In this document: piece by piece, positions 35,041 to 44,400 of the stretch
How the letters are laid out: every line of letters starts with the position of its first letter
How positions within the stretch are numbered: the stretch's first letter is position 1
From: Rhodoblastus acidophilus
GTDB lineage: Bacteria > Pseudomonadota > Alphaproteobacteria > Rhizobiales > Beijerinckiaceae
DNA: 64,000 nucleotides
NCBI RefSeq assembly: GCF_025961575.1
Contig: NZ_JAOQNX010000022.1
Coordinates: forward strand, 1-64,000
Direction of reading: 5' to 3'
Translations under genes and position numbers: made by a program
Notes under the pieces: generated by a model
What the model was told of the DNA's origin: nothing
The model's database searches: none
What the model saw: only the letters and a program-made list of their open reading frames with translations

Positions 35041-36431
35041 GCAGGGGCGAAGCCTCGCGCCAGAGTTTGAAATGGGATCGCGTCATGGTCGCCAAGCGCT
35101 TGCAGAACAGTTCCGATTGGTTCCTGGCCCTGGGCGTCCTGCTGGCTTTGTTGACTCAGTTGCGCTCGAATGCGTCCATCCTTGGACCCGGTGAAATCTT
35201 CCTCGCCTGCTGGCTCTGCGTTCAGGCGTTCCAAGCGCTTGCCGGCATGCCTGCGGCGCAGGGTTTGGCGCCCGTGGCGATCTTTTGGGGGCTGTTCGCC
35301 TTCGCGCTGTGCCTTGGACTGATCCACAGCATTGTCTCCGGCGTTCCGCTGGATTCCTCGCTGGTGATTCACGATGTTTTCGCGGACCTGCTGCTTGTCG
35401 CGCTTTGCGTCCTGCTTGCGCCCGTGGTCGCGGACCAACGTCGCCTGAGCCGGCTGTACCTGAGAATCATGACGGCCGGCGTCGCGATGCTCGCGCTGCA
35501 ACTCGCCAATGCCGCTGGCGTGTTCGCCCTTGGCGGCGTCGACCCCTGGTATTGGGAGCGTCTGCGCGGCTGGACCGCAAACCCCAACCAATTCGCGCTG
35601 CTGTGCCTGTTGATCGGCTTTCTCGCGCTGCATGTCGCCGAGCGCGGATCGCGCGCCGGAGCTTTCGCGGGCTGGGCCTGCGGCCTGCTGACCCTCGCCT
35701 CGGGTTTGCTCGGCATGAGCAACGCCTATGTGCTTGTGGTGATGCTCGGCCTGGGCGTGCTGTTCGCCGCGAAGGTCCTGCGCTGGATGGCGCGCGAGGA
35801 AAGGCGCGGTTTCCCGGCGGCGTGGCTGGGCGTCTCGCTCGCCGCCGCCCTGCTCTACACGGGCCTCCTGCTCGCGCCGCACGTGATGAGCGAGAGCGAT
35901 CTCATCCGCTCCGCCGGGGGCATGGCCCGGGACACCTCAAAGGAACTCGAGGATTCCACGGTGCGCCTCATGCTTTGGCGTCAGGCGCTCAAGCGCGGCA
36001 TGGAGTCCGGAATGATCGGCTACGGGCCGGGGCCGCATCTCGAAATTCCCGCCGTGGTTCTTCAGGGACGGCGCGCAGGGGATCTGCCCAAGAACATGAT
36101 CACGCCGGAATTGGGGCTCGCCGCCAATTTCGAGGCGCACAACACGGTCCTCGAACTTTTCGTGCAGGGCGGTTTGCTCGCCGCGGGCGGATTTCTTTGC
36201 ATCGTCGGATTGGCGATCGTGCGCGCGTTCCGCGCCGGCTTCGACGCGCTCGCCGCGGGGCTCATCGCCATCAACGCTTTCGGCAGCTTCCATGTCATCT
36301 TCAGACATCCCTTCTTCTGGCTGCTGATGGTCGGGGCGCTGTCCGCGCGCAGCGCCTGCGCGACATCGCGGGCCAAGCCCCGCCCATTTGACGACTTTGC
36401 CTTGCTGAAGCCGATGAGGATCAATCAATGA
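35037..36431 (+). CDS. Wzy/O-antigen-ligase-like polymerase
   Basis: 464 residues from the ATG at 35037 on the stop of the previous gene (35016 is a weaker alternative). About eleven hydrophobic segments with a large periplasmic loop. The conserved PF04932 region includes LRGWTANPNQFALLCLL, then TVRLMLWRQALKRGMESGMI with GYGPGPH, and the later AHNTVLELFVQGG. These match O-antigen polymerases and ligases. In this context it probably polymerises repeat units in the periplasm. Confidence 0.82.
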   Translation: MSRGEASRQSLKWDRVMVAKRLQNSSDWFLALGVLLALLTQLRSNASILGPGEIFLACWLCVQAFQALAGMPAAQGLAPVAIFWGLFAFALCLGLIHSIVSGVPLDSSLVIHDVFADLLLVALCVLLAPVVADQRRLSRLYLRIMTAGVAMLALQLANAAGVFALGGVDPWYWERLRGWTANPNQFALLCLLIGFLALHVAERGSRAGAFAGWACGLLTLASGLLGMSNAYVLVVMLGLGVLFAAKVLRWMAREERRGFPAAWLGVSLAAALLYTGLLLAPHVMSESDLIRSAGGMARDTSKELEDSTVRLMLWRQALKRGMESGMIGYGPGPHLEIPAVVLQGRRAGDLPKNMITPELGLAANFEAHNTVLELFVQGGLLAAGGFLCIVGLAIVRAFRAGFDALAAGLIAINAFGSFHVIFRHPFFWLLMVGALSARSACATSRAKPRPFDDFALLKPMRINQ

Positions 36432-37975
36432 CGGAGCAGACTGCTTACACGCGTTGGCTGGACCGGGCCGTGGCCTCCGCCGAAAGTTTTCCTCGCAGCG
36501 CGAGCGGCGGCGGCGTTCAAATGGGCCTGCGCCAGATTTTCTCGCTGGTGTTGCGTCGCAAGGGGCTGGCGGTCCTGATCGTCGCCGGCAGCGTCGGCCT
36601 CGCCACGGTGTCGTCGGTGTTCCTGATGCCGCGCTATACTGGAAAAGTGCTGCTGAGCGTCGGCGAAGGCGAGAATGGTCCGGCGGACCGCCGCAACGAG
36701 GACGCCATCGACACGCATCTGGTTCAGCTGGGCTCGCACGCCCACCTGGCGCAGGTCCTCGCCGCTCTCAGGAAAACGCCCGCCTATCATGACCGATACG
36801 CCGGCGTGAGCGACCTCGAGCGGCGCCTGAAGGTGATGCAGGAATCGCGCTCGCGCCTGATCTCGGTGAATTTCACCGCCAAGTCTCCCGAGGAGGCGGC
36901 CGACGTCGCCAATCTGACGGCTCAGCTTTACGTGGACAAGATCCTGTCCGCGGACGACGCCTCCGGCAAAGCGATCGAGCGGCAGAAGGAGCGCGTGGAG
37001 GATCTGGAGAAGACCGTTCGCGACCTCAGGGCGCGCATCGAAAAGCCGGGCGTGGGGCCGACCGGCGCTCAGGACGCCCGTGAGGACGCCAGCCGCCTGG
37101 CGGAGTTGGAAGATACGCTGGAAAAAGAATCGACCCGCCTGAGCCTGATGCAAAGCCAGGTCGAGAACCGCAAGCAGAGCCTGCTGCTGTCGCCCCCGAT
37201 CCAGATTTACGCGACGGCTGACAAGCCCGAACTTCCCAGCACCACCCGACCCGCATTCATCATCCTCCCCGCCTTCCTGGCGTCGACCCTTTTCGCCATA
37301 GGTCTGAGCGTGCTGCTGGGCCGGCTGGATCGGAAGATTCGTTCGACGGACGATCTGCGAAACGCCTTCGGGCTTCCCGTGATTTGCGACGCGCCGTCGA
37401 GAGGCGCGCCGAGCGAGTTCGCCGCCGACCCGTCCTACGAGCGCGAGTTGCAGAACGCGGCCCTGAAACTGTTCTTGAGCACGTCGCCGGGCAACAAGCA
37501 GGTGGTTCTCGTGATCGCCGCGGGCGATGCGGAAGGTCCGACCTTCGCCGCCGATCTCGCCGAAGCGGCGTCGCAGATCAGACCGGTCCTGGTCCTCAGC
37601 GCCGACGCCGCGCTCACGATGCATTCGGCGGACCCGGACCCGGGTCTCAAAGAGCGTCCTCAAATCGCTTTTCGCTCCCTGGCGCAAAGCCCGCAGCATC
37701 TGCTCGCAATGGCCGGTTCAGGCCCGCTCGCCGCCACCCTCACCCGCCATCGCCAGCACCACGACCTGATCATCATCGCCGCGCCGCCGGCGACGGTTTC
37801 GCCCGCCGGCCGCATCCTCGCGTCGATGGTCGATGCGATCATCGTTCCCGTTGAGCTCGAGTCCGTTAACTACGACGACGTCGCCGAGCTCATGCGCGAT
37901 CTTGGCCAGGAGGGCGGTCTTTGGAACGAGGGGGCGCCGCGCCGTCGCGTCGCCTTCGCCGCGGTTCGCCCCTAG
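36428..37975 (+). CDS. Wzz-like chain-length protein with degenerate tyrosine-kinase domain
   Basis: 515 residues, ATGA overlap with the polymerase gene. The Wzz domain has two membrane helices (about 45-66 and 278-298), a coiled coil between them (AIERQKERVEDLEKTVRDLR), and a Pro-containing end. Residues ~350-515 follow a CpsD/BY-kinase fold. The P-loop position reads VVLVIAAGDAEGPTFAADLA, lacking the GK-S/T of Walker A, and there is no C-terminal Tyr cluster. It is therefore probably catalytically dead and structural. It sets chain length and connects with the Wza-like protein encoded at 27602. Confidence 0.85.
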   Translation: MTEQTAYTRWLDRAVASAESFPRSASGGGVQMGLRQIFSLVLRRKGLAVLIVAGSVGLATVSSVFLMPRYTGKVLLSVGEGENGPADRRNEDAIDTHLVQLGSHAHLAQVLAALRKTPAYHDRYAGVSDLERRLKVMQESRSRLISVNFTAKSPEEAADVANLTAQLYVDKILSADDASGKAIERQKERVEDLEKTVRDLRARIEKPGVGPTGAQDAREDASRLAELEDTLEKESTRLSLMQSQVENRKQSLLLSPPIQIYATADKPELPSTTRPAFIILPAFLASTLFAIGLSVLLGRLDRKIRSTDDLRNAFGLPVICDAPSRGAPSEFAADPSYERELQNAALKLFLSTSPGNKQVVLVIAAGDAEGPTFAADLAEAASQIRPVLVLSADAALTMHSADPDPGLKERPQIAFRSLAQSPQHLLAMAGSGPLAATLTRHRQHHDLIIIAAPPATVSPAGRILASMVDAIIVPVELESVNYDDVAELMRDLGQEGGLWNEGAPRRRVAFAAVRP

Positions 37976-38015
37976 CCCGCCTTTGCAGCAATTCATCGAA
38001 AAGAGGAGCGACGCC

Positions 38016-39527
38016 ATGAGTCTCGCCGTCAGATTATCTCCCGTGCCGGAAGTTCTGCGACCGCCGGCCATTCTGGCGCGGCTTTTCGAGGCGTTCCGGC
38101 AGCAGGGCGTTGCTTACTGCTGTTGGAAGAATCCGCGCCGCCTGCCCGAAAGCTTCGCCGGACATTCGGACCTCGACCTGCTGATCGCCCGCACGGACCG
38201 CACGGCCGGGCTCCAGACGTTTGCAGCGTGCGGCTTCAAGCACGCGCCGGACGCGTCCTGGAATGACGATCCTTGCGTGCTGAGTTTTTTTGGCTTCGAC
38301 GAGTCCAGCGGCGCGTTGCTGCATGTCCACGCCCATTTTCGTCTGGTCGTCGGTCCGCCGCTTTTCAAGAATCATCGTATTCCCTGCGAAACAGCCTTCC
38401 TGTCTCGTGCGCTCATGCTTGAGAATCAGATCCGCGTGCTGTCGCCGGAGGACAGGGCGCTCCTCCTCATCATCCGGGCGCAGTGCGAATTGAGTTGGGC
38501 CGATCCGGTCGTCTGGCGACACGGGCGCCGGATCAGGCAGAAATTTCGCGAGGAGTTTTGGGACGTCGCCGCCGACATCAGGCCCGAGCTCTTCCTGAGC
38601 GCCGCCACGCAAGTGTTCGGACCGGAACTTGCCCAGGACGTGCTCGCACTGGCCCATACGGCGAAGGCGCCCTTCGCTCCGTTCGGTCTGCGCACGCGGG
38701 TCCGAAGCGCGCTGGCGCCCTATCGCAAATGCGGCGGCTTCGAGGCGATGCTCACTCAGGGCTTCCGGGCGATCGACCTGGTGTTCGGGGTGCTCAATCG
38801 CAAGCTTTTGCAGACCCCACGCACATGGCGACGTCGCGCGCCCGGGGGAGGCGTCGTGATCGCTTTCGTCGGCGTGGACGGATCGGGCAAGAGCACCGCG
38901 GCGGCGACGGTGCGCCAGTGGCTGGGCGGCGAAATCGACGTGCTGCGCCAATATTTCGGAACGGGCGATGGCGCGCCATCGCTGGTGCTGGCGCCGTTCA
39001 AGCTGCTCGCCCGCGCCATTTCGCCCTTCATCAAAACCAAGCCGAAAGGCGCGTCGCACGGCACAATTTCGGATCGCGCGCCGGGCCCGCTCTACTCGGC
39101 GCTTTTCATGGTTTGGGCGCTCGCGGTCGCCTTGGACAAGCGACAAAAGCTCAAGAGCGTCCAACGCGCGATTCGCCGGGGTTTTGTGGTCGTCACGGAC
39201 CGCTATCCGCAAAACGAGGATCCGAAGTTCAACGACGGGCCGCTGTTGCCGCGTTTGCCGCTCGTTCCCGAATGGCTTCGTCGCTTCGAAGCGTCAGTCT
39301 ACGAGCAAGCGCGCCGAACGCCGCCCGATCTTGTCGTCAAATTGCTGGTCGGACCGGAAACGGTGATGCGCCGAGAGCCCGACATGAACGTCACCGTCAT
39401 CAAGGAGCGGCTCGCATGTGTCGAAACCCTGCGGTTCCAGGGTGCGAGGCTCGTCGCCATCGACGCCAAGGCCTCGCTCGCTGAAGTCACCCTGGCGGTG
39501 AAGCGCGCCGTGTGGAGCATCATTTGA
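38016..39527 (+). CDS. Fusion of nucleotidyltransferase-like and thymidylate-kinase-like domains
   Basis: 503 residues, AGAGGAG before the ATG at 38016. The N-terminal part has GHSDLDLLIAR near residue 48, like the acidic motif of minimal nucleotidyltransferases. The C-terminal part (from ~280) has Walker A GVDGSGKST, then VVVTDRYPQ, as in thymidylate kinases, plus a long insert. Proteins of this build occur in polysaccharide clusters, but their substrate is not established to my knowledge. It may phosphorylate a sugar or lipid, or regulate assembly. Its stop overlaps the next P-loop gene. Confidence 0.75.
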   Translation: MSLAVRLSPVPEVLRPPAILARLFEAFRQQGVAYCCWKNPRRLPESFAGHSDLDLLIARTDRTAGLQTFAACGFKHAPDASWNDDPCVLSFFGFDESSGALLHVHAHFRLVVGPPLFKNHRIPCETAFLSRALMLENQIRVLSPEDRALLLIIRAQCELSWADPVVWRHGRRIRQKFREEFWDVAADIRPELFLSAATQVFGPELAQDVLALAHTAKAPFAPFGLRTRVRSALAPYRKCGGFEAMLTQGFRAIDLVFGVLNRKLLQTPRTWRRRAPGGGVVIAFVGVDGSGKSTAAATVRQWLGGEIDVLRQYFGTGDGAPSLVLAPFKLLARAISPFIKTKPKGASHGTISDRAPGPLYSALFMVWALAVALDKRQKLKSVQRAIRRGFVVVTDRYPQNEDPKFNDGPLLPRLPLVPEWLRRFEASVYEQARRTPPDLVVKLLVGPETVMRREPDMNVTVIKERLACVETLRFQGARLVAIDAKASLAEVTLAVKRAVWSII

Positions 39528-40285
39528 CGAGGCCTTTCGTGATCGTCGAGTTCTTTGGACCGCCCGGGGCTGGCAAGACGACGCTTTCACTGGCGTTGGC
39601 CAAGAGCTTGAGCGAAGACAGCCGCAGGGCGGTCTTGCGCTTGAGCGCAAGGCCAGGCGAACAGGGAGGCTTCAACGAAACGCCCCACCCGTTCAACGCC
39701 GCGGCCTACCGGCTCATGAAGCCGATTGTCGAACTGATCCTCGGCGCGACCAAGCAACCGGGTCTCCTGGCGAACAACAGCATCGCCGCCGTCCTTTCGG
39801 CGGCGCTGCCGCCGGGGCACATCGTACGCTCCCTACGGATGCGGCAATATCTGGTGCGACTCTCGCGAAGCTGGACGCAGTCCATGAGGAGCGGAGATAT
39901 CCATATTTTTGACCAGGGCTATGTCCAGGCGGTTGCGACCATCATGATGGCGCAACCCAATCTTACCGACGCAAACCTCAGGGAATTGTTGAACGTGATT
40001 CCTGCGGCTGATCTTGCGATCGGAATCGAGGCGACGGCCTCCGAAATCGATGCGCGTCTGGATCGCCGCCGGCGCGCCATAGGGGGCGTCGGGCGTTTTT
40101 TCGAGGAACCGCCGGTTGGCGTCGAAAAGCAGAATGAGATCGCCGCGCGGATTGCGGAACACTTGCCGCGCTGCGGTCATCGGACGCTCTTGCTGCGGTC
40201 GGAGACTGGAGCGTTGGAAGAAAACGCGCAGACCGCCAAGCGGGCGATTCTCTCCTTGCCCGTCGCCGCGCGGGCTGCTGGATAG
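39524..40285 (+). CDS. P-loop kinase-like protein of the exopolysaccharide island
   Basis: About 253 residues. The TTG at 39524 overlaps the previous stop (TTGA) and has GGAG six bases upstream; a GTG at 39512 is the alternative. VEFFGPPGAGKTTLSLALA is a Walker A near the N-terminus, and IHIFDQGYVQAVATIMM may be the Walker B/DR equivalent. The rest (AADLAIGIEATASEIDARLD) resembles small nucleoside or dephospho-kinases. Coupled to the gene at 38016, it may act on the same substrate. Function unknown. Confidence 0.75.
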   Translation: MTRPFVIVEFFGPPGAGKTTLSLALAKSLSEDSRRAVLRLSARPGEQGGFNETPHPFNAAAYRLMKPIVELILGATKQPGLLANNSIAAVLSAALPPGHIVRSLRMRQYLVRLSRSWTQSMRSGDIHIFDQGYVQAVATIMMAQPNLTDANLRELLNVIPAADLAIGIEATASEIDARLDRRRRAIGGVGRFFEEPPVGVEKQNEIAARIAEHLPRCGHRTLLLRSETGALEENAQTAKRAILSLPVAARAAG

Positions 40286-40299
40286 GGAGAAGCAAGCCA

Positions 40300-41151
40300 A
40301 TGCTGGAGCACGGATGGAGGTTCATGGCCAAGGTTGTCGTCTTGAGCGCGACCGCGCTCCTGACTTCGGGATCGAGCCTGGCGCCTTATCAGCCAAGACC
40401 TTCGCTTCATTTCGCCTCCAACGGCAATTTCGATGAAGCCGGTCGTTTCGCGCCGAAGGACTTTGGTTTCAACATCGCCGATGTCGCCAGCGCCGAAATG
40501 CTGGATGCGCTGCCCGACGGCGTCTTCGGCATGATTTGGGCGGGTCGTTGCGAGGGACCCGATGCGCGGTTTCAGGAGACCGTGATGTCCGTCATTCAGC
40601 ATCCCAAGCTCTTTGGTTTCTATCTCGCCGACGATCCCGATCCGTCGGGACGATGGCGCAAGACATGTCCGCCTGAAAACCTGAGGTCCGAGTCGGACTG
40701 GATTCACGCGCGGCGGCCCGACGCCTTGACCTTTGTCGCGCTCATGAACCTTGGCGACGAGGCCAAACCCCGGTTTCATCCGGAGCTTCGCCCGGAAAAC
40801 ACTCATGTCGATCTCTATGGAATATCGCCCTATCCGTGCCGACGCGATTGGCCGGAATGCGATTTCACGATGATCGACCGGTTTGTCGACGCGGCGCTGG
40901 CAGCCGGGATTCCGAATTCCGCGATCGTGCCTGTCTACCAGACGTTTGGGGGCGGGAGCTGGACGGCGAAGGGGGGAGGCTATCGGATGCCGAACGCCGC
41001 GGAATTGCGCGAGATGCTTGTGGCGTGGCGCCGGCGCGCGCCGAATCCGCGATTTGATTATGCCTATTCCTGGGGGACGCAGAAAGGCGACGTCGCGTTG
41101 AGCGTATCGAGTTCGCTGCGCGAGGTGTTCAAGCAGTTCAACGGGAACTGA
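40300..41151 (+). CDS. Sec-exported paralogue of the TIM-barrel-like secreted protein
   Basis: 283 residues. GGGAGAAG precedes the ATG at 40300, and an ATG at 40324 is also possible. The N-terminus is a signal peptide (VVVLSATALLTSGSSLA). The rest aligns throughout with residues 1-245 of the protein at 15378: LHFASNGNFDEAG, LFGFYLADDPD, VDLYGISPYPC, SAIVPVYQTFGGG, and FDYAYSWGTQKGD. The DEP motif of the paralogue is DDP here, so if that Glu is catalytic, this copy is changed. It lacks the linker and beta-sandwich. Last gene of the polysaccharide operon, which suggests a role in trimming or binding the polymer; this is inference. Confidence 0.78.
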   Translation: MLEHGWRFMAKVVVLSATALLTSGSSLAPYQPRPSLHFASNGNFDEAGRFAPKDFGFNIADVASAEMLDALPDGVFGMIWAGRCEGPDARFQETVMSVIQHPKLFGFYLADDPDPSGRWRKTCPPENLRSESDWIHARRPDALTFVALMNLGDEAKPRFHPELRPENTHVDLYGISPYPCRRDWPECDFTMIDRFVDAALAAGIPNSAIVPVYQTFGGGSWTAKGGGYRMPNAAELREMLVAWRRRAPNPRFDYAYSWGTQKGDVALSVSSSLREVFKQFNGN

Positions 41152-41219
41152 ACGTTCAGGGCGTCAGGGCGCGTTGATCTGCATGGACGGACGTCGCCGG
41201 TTTGCGCCGCACGTGATCG

Positions 41220-41242
41220 CCTCGCGTGACCCCAAGGCGAGG
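41220..41242. terminator. Weak hairpin between converging operons
   Basis: CCTCGC (41220-41225) pairs with GCGAGG (41237-41242) in the 99-base gap between stops at 41151 and 41251. The stem is short with an 11-base loop, so this is tentative. Confidence 0.3.
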
Positions 41243-41250
41243 GAATATCG

Positions 41251-42630
41251 TCAGCGCTCACGAAAGATTCGCAGGAGCTGATCGCTGAGCGGCTTGAAGA
41301 GATAGCTGAGCATGGTCCGGCTTTCGGTCACGAGCATGACCTCCACGGGCATGCCGGCGATGAGTTTCAGCCCGCCGAGGCGCTCGATGTCTTCGCGCGA
41401 GAGCGCAACCCGAACCAGGTAGAAGGTCCCGCCCTGAGCGTCGCGCTCCGCGTCGGGCGAGATGAAGGCGACGCGGCCCGAAATTTCGGGAGTGGTGCGC
41501 TGGTTGAAGGCGGGGAAGCGCGCCTGCGCCGTCTGGCCCAGATGCGCCTGGTCGATGTCGCGCGGCGACAGTTTCGCCTCGACCAGAAGGTCGTCGTGTT
41601 CGGGCGTGATCTCCGCCAAAACCTCGCCCGGCGCCGCCACGCCGCCGAGCGTGTGCACGGCGAGTTGATGCACCACGCCCGAGGCTGGCGCGCGTATGTC
41701 GAGCCGCGTGAACAGGTCGCGCGCGGCGACGGCGCGCTCTGTCAATTCGGCTTCCCGGTCCTGGGATTCGCGCAGGTCTTTCATCACTTCGGCGCGAAAA
41801 TCCTGATCGAGACGCGACGCCTGCAATCGGGCCTCATCGATCTTCCCCCGCGTCTCCGCCGCGTTCGAAACCAGTTGCCCCTGCACGCCGTCGAGTCTCG
41901 CCGTCTCGCGTTGCAGGGCGGTGAGGCGCGCAAGCGGAACGAGTTGCTTTTGGTAGAGTGTTGAGACGCCTTTAAGTTCGGTCTCGATCAGGGCCCGCTG
42001 CGCCGCCTGCGACTGCATCTGCGCATCGAGTCCGCGCAGCTCCTCTTCAAGCTGTCCGATTCGCCCGACCAGCAGGTCCTTCTGACCGACGCGCGCGGTT
42101 TTTCGTGCGGCGAACAGGTTTTTTTCCGCAGCGACGATGGCGGCGTCTGCGTCGGAGATCGACGCGGGCATATCCTGACCGTCGCGTTCGGCCAGCAGCC
42201 GCGCGATGCGCGCGCGCATGGCGTCGAGCTGGCCGACCACCACCTGGAGATTCGCCTTGGCGGCGGTATCGTCGAGGCGAATGAGGGGCGCGCCCGTCTC
42301 GACCCTGTCGCCGTCATGAGCGTCGATCCGCGCGACGACGCCGCCGGTGGGATGTTGCACCTTCTTCACATGCGATTCCGAAACCAGCGCGCCCTGAAGG
42401 ATGACGGCGCCCGACAGCGGCGCGAAGCCGCCCCAACCGCCGACCAGCAGCGCGCCCGCCACGATGATCCGCAATCCCGCGCGCAACTCCTGATGGCAGG
42501 TGGCTTCGAGTTTGCGCGCAAGCTCGCCTCCGGTCGCGGCGGATGTGATCGGGCGCTTGGGCTCCGCCGGCGGAGCCATCCGCCGGGCGGGCGTCGGAAG
42601 CACGGGCGGCAAGTGCGAAACGCGGTTCAT
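41251..42630 (-). CDS. PrtE/HlyD-family membrane fusion protein of the second type I system
   Basis: 459 residues from the ATG at 42630 (ATGA overlap with the ABC gene). One membrane helix (RIIVAGALLVGGWGGFAPLSGAV) is followed by the lipoyl half VKKVQHPTGGVVARIDAHDG, a coiled coil (~110-320), the second half IRAPASGVVHQLAVHTLGGV, and a beta-barrel end (LKLIAGMPVEVMLVTESRTM). Typical of PrtE/RsaE-type adaptors that serve metalloprotease or S-layer exporters. No TolC gene follows. Confidence 0.92.
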   Translation of the reverse strand: MNRVSHLPPVLPTPARRMAPPAEPKRPITSAATGGELARKLEATCHQELRAGLRIIVAGALLVGGWGGFAPLSGAVILQGALVSESHVKKVQHPTGGVVARIDAHDGDRVETGAPLIRLDDTAAKANLQVVVGQLDAMRARIARLLAERDGQDMPASISDADAAIVAAEKNLFAARKTARVGQKDLLVGRIGQLEEELRGLDAQMQSQAAQRALIETELKGVSTLYQKQLVPLARLTALQRETARLDGVQGQLVSNAAETRGKIDEARLQASRLDQDFRAEVMKDLRESQDREAELTERAVAARDLFTRLDIRAPASGVVHQLAVHTLGGVAAPGEVLAEITPEHDDLLVEAKLSPRDIDQAHLGQTAQARFPAFNQRTTPEISGRVAFISPDAERDAQGGTFYLVRVALSREDIERLGGLKLIAGMPVEVMLVTESRTMLSYLFKPLSDQLLRIFRER

Positions 42631-44363
42631 GCCGCTCCTCTTTGAGCCATGTCGGAAACCGCCCCTTGCGCCGCCGCGTGAGCGCGCGCCAAGGCGCCCA
42701 AGACCTGATCGCGCGGGCCGAAGGCCTGCATGCGTCCATCGACCAGCACCATGGTCATGTCGAGCGCCTGCAACGCATTGGGGCGATGCGAGACGACCAC
42801 CACAATGCAATTGCGCTTGCGCAGCGCGAGAATGGCGCCGGTCAGCGCGGCCTCGCCGGCGGCGTCGAGATTGGCGTTGGGCTCGTCGAGCACCACGAGG
42901 AAGGGCTCGCCGAAAATCGCCCGCGCCAGACCGATGCGCTGACGCTGTCCCGCCGACAGGGACGCGCCGCCCTCGCCGATGCGTGTCGCGTAGCCCTGCG
43001 GCAGGCGCAAAATCATCTCATGCGCGCCCGCGACATTGGCCGCGTCGATGATCTGCTCAGGCGTCGCAGATTCGTCGAAGCGCGCAATGTTCTCCGCCAC
43101 CGTGCCATCGAACAGGGCCACGTCCTGCGGAAGGTAGCCCAGGCTCCGGCCGAGGTCGTCGGGCGCCCATTGGTCGAGCGCGGCGCCGTCGAGCCGCACC
43201 GCCCCGCCGAGCGCGGGCCAAAGGCCGACAAGCGCCTTGGCGAGGGTCGATTTTCCGGAGGCGCTGGGGCCGAGCAGCGCCAGACCCATGCCGGCATGGA
43301 GCGAAAACGACACGCCGGAGACGGTGGCGCGCCCCGTTCCTGGCGGCCCGACCGCGAGGGCCTCCACCGCGAGTTCGCGCGTCGGCGCGGGCAGGCGCAG
43401 GGCCGAAGTCACGCTCGTCGTCGCGCGCAAAATGTCGCGCAGACGACTCACCGCCTGACGCGCGGCGACCATCTGCCGCCAGGTTCCCAACGCCACCTCG
43501 ACAGGCGCCAGCGCCCGGCCCATCATGATCGATGAGGCGATCATGACGCCGCCCGACGCCTGCTCATTGACGACGAGAAAGGCGCCGACGCCGAGCATGG
43601 CCGATTGCAATACGAAGCGCAGCATTTTGGCGACGGCGCCGAGATTGGCCTGCACGTCCATGGCGCGCAGATTTTCCTCGAGAAAATGCTCGTTGATCGC
43701 GGACCAGCGGGCGGTGAGGCGGCGCGTCATGCCGAGCGCGCGGATCGCCTCGGCGTTGACGCGCGTGGCGTCGGCGAGCACCTGTCTTTGCGCGGCGCGC
43801 TCGGTGGCGGCCAGCGCCGGCGCGCGGCTCTGGCGCTCGGTGATCAGGGTCATGGCGACGAGAACGGCGCCGCCAAGCAGCGCGACGGCGCCGATGACGG
43901 GATGGAACACGAACAGGGCTATCAGGAAAATCGGCGTCCACGGCATGTCGAGAAAGGCGGTCGGCCCCATGCCGGCGAGAAAGGCGCGGATCTGGTCGAG
44001 ATCGCGCAGCGGTTGTTGGGCGACGATGGGACGGACGCCCCGGAGCGGCAACGAGGCCAGCGCGCGATGGATCGGCTCCTGCAAGGACACGTCAAACAAC
44101 GCGGCGGAGCGCGCCAGCATGCGCGCGCGCAGCGCGTCGAAATAGGCCTGCGCGAGATAGGCGGCGAGCGCCAGCCCGGACAGGCCGAGCAGAGTTCCGA
44201 CGCTGCGGCTCGGAATCACGCGGTCATAGACCTGCAACATGTAGATCGAGCCGGAAAGCATGAGCAGGTTGACGACGCCGCTGAACAGCGCGACGCCGCC
44301 GAACCGCTGGACGCTGGCGCGCAAGCCGGCGCCGACAGGGTCTTCCGCTTCGGTTTCGCTCAT
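42627..44363 (-). CDS. PrtD-type type I secretion ABC exporter
   Basis: 578 residues. The membrane domain starts with FGGVALFSGVVNLLMLSGSI and YMLQVYDRVIPSRS, the PrtD/RsaD hallmark, and has no C39-like domain. The ATPase has Walker A GPSASGKST, signature LSAGQRQRIGLARAI, and Walker B FLVVLDEPNANLD. Substrates of this subfamily need only a C-terminal signal. The likely substrate gene lies 84 bases upstream, separated by a hairpin at 44401-44426. Confidence 0.93.
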   Translation of the reverse strand: MSETEAEDPVGAGLRASVQRFGGVALFSGVVNLLMLSGSIYMLQVYDRVIPSRSVGTLLGLSGLALAAYLAQAYFDALRARMLARSAALFDVSLQEPIHRALASLPLRGVRPIVAQQPLRDLDQIRAFLAGMGPTAFLDMPWTPIFLIALFVFHPVIGAVALLGGAVLVAMTLITERQSRAPALAATERAAQRQVLADATRVNAEAIRALGMTRRLTARWSAINEHFLEENLRAMDVQANLGAVAKMLRFVLQSAMLGVGAFLVVNEQASGGVMIASSIMMGRALAPVEVALGTWRQMVAARQAVSRLRDILRATTSVTSALRLPAPTRELAVEALAVGPPGTGRATVSGVSFSLHAGMGLALLGPSASGKSTLAKALVGLWPALGGAVRLDGAALDQWAPDDLGRSLGYLPQDVALFDGTVAENIARFDESATPEQIIDAANVAGAHEMILRLPQGYATRIGEGGASLSAGQRQRIGLARAIFGEPFLVVLDEPNANLDAAGEAALTGAILALRKRNCIVVVVSHRPNALQALDMTMVLVDGRMQAFGPRDQVLGALARAHAAAQGAVSDMAQRGAA

Positions 44364-44400
44364 TGCGGCCTATTGCGTTGATGTGGGTTCATGGGGGCGA

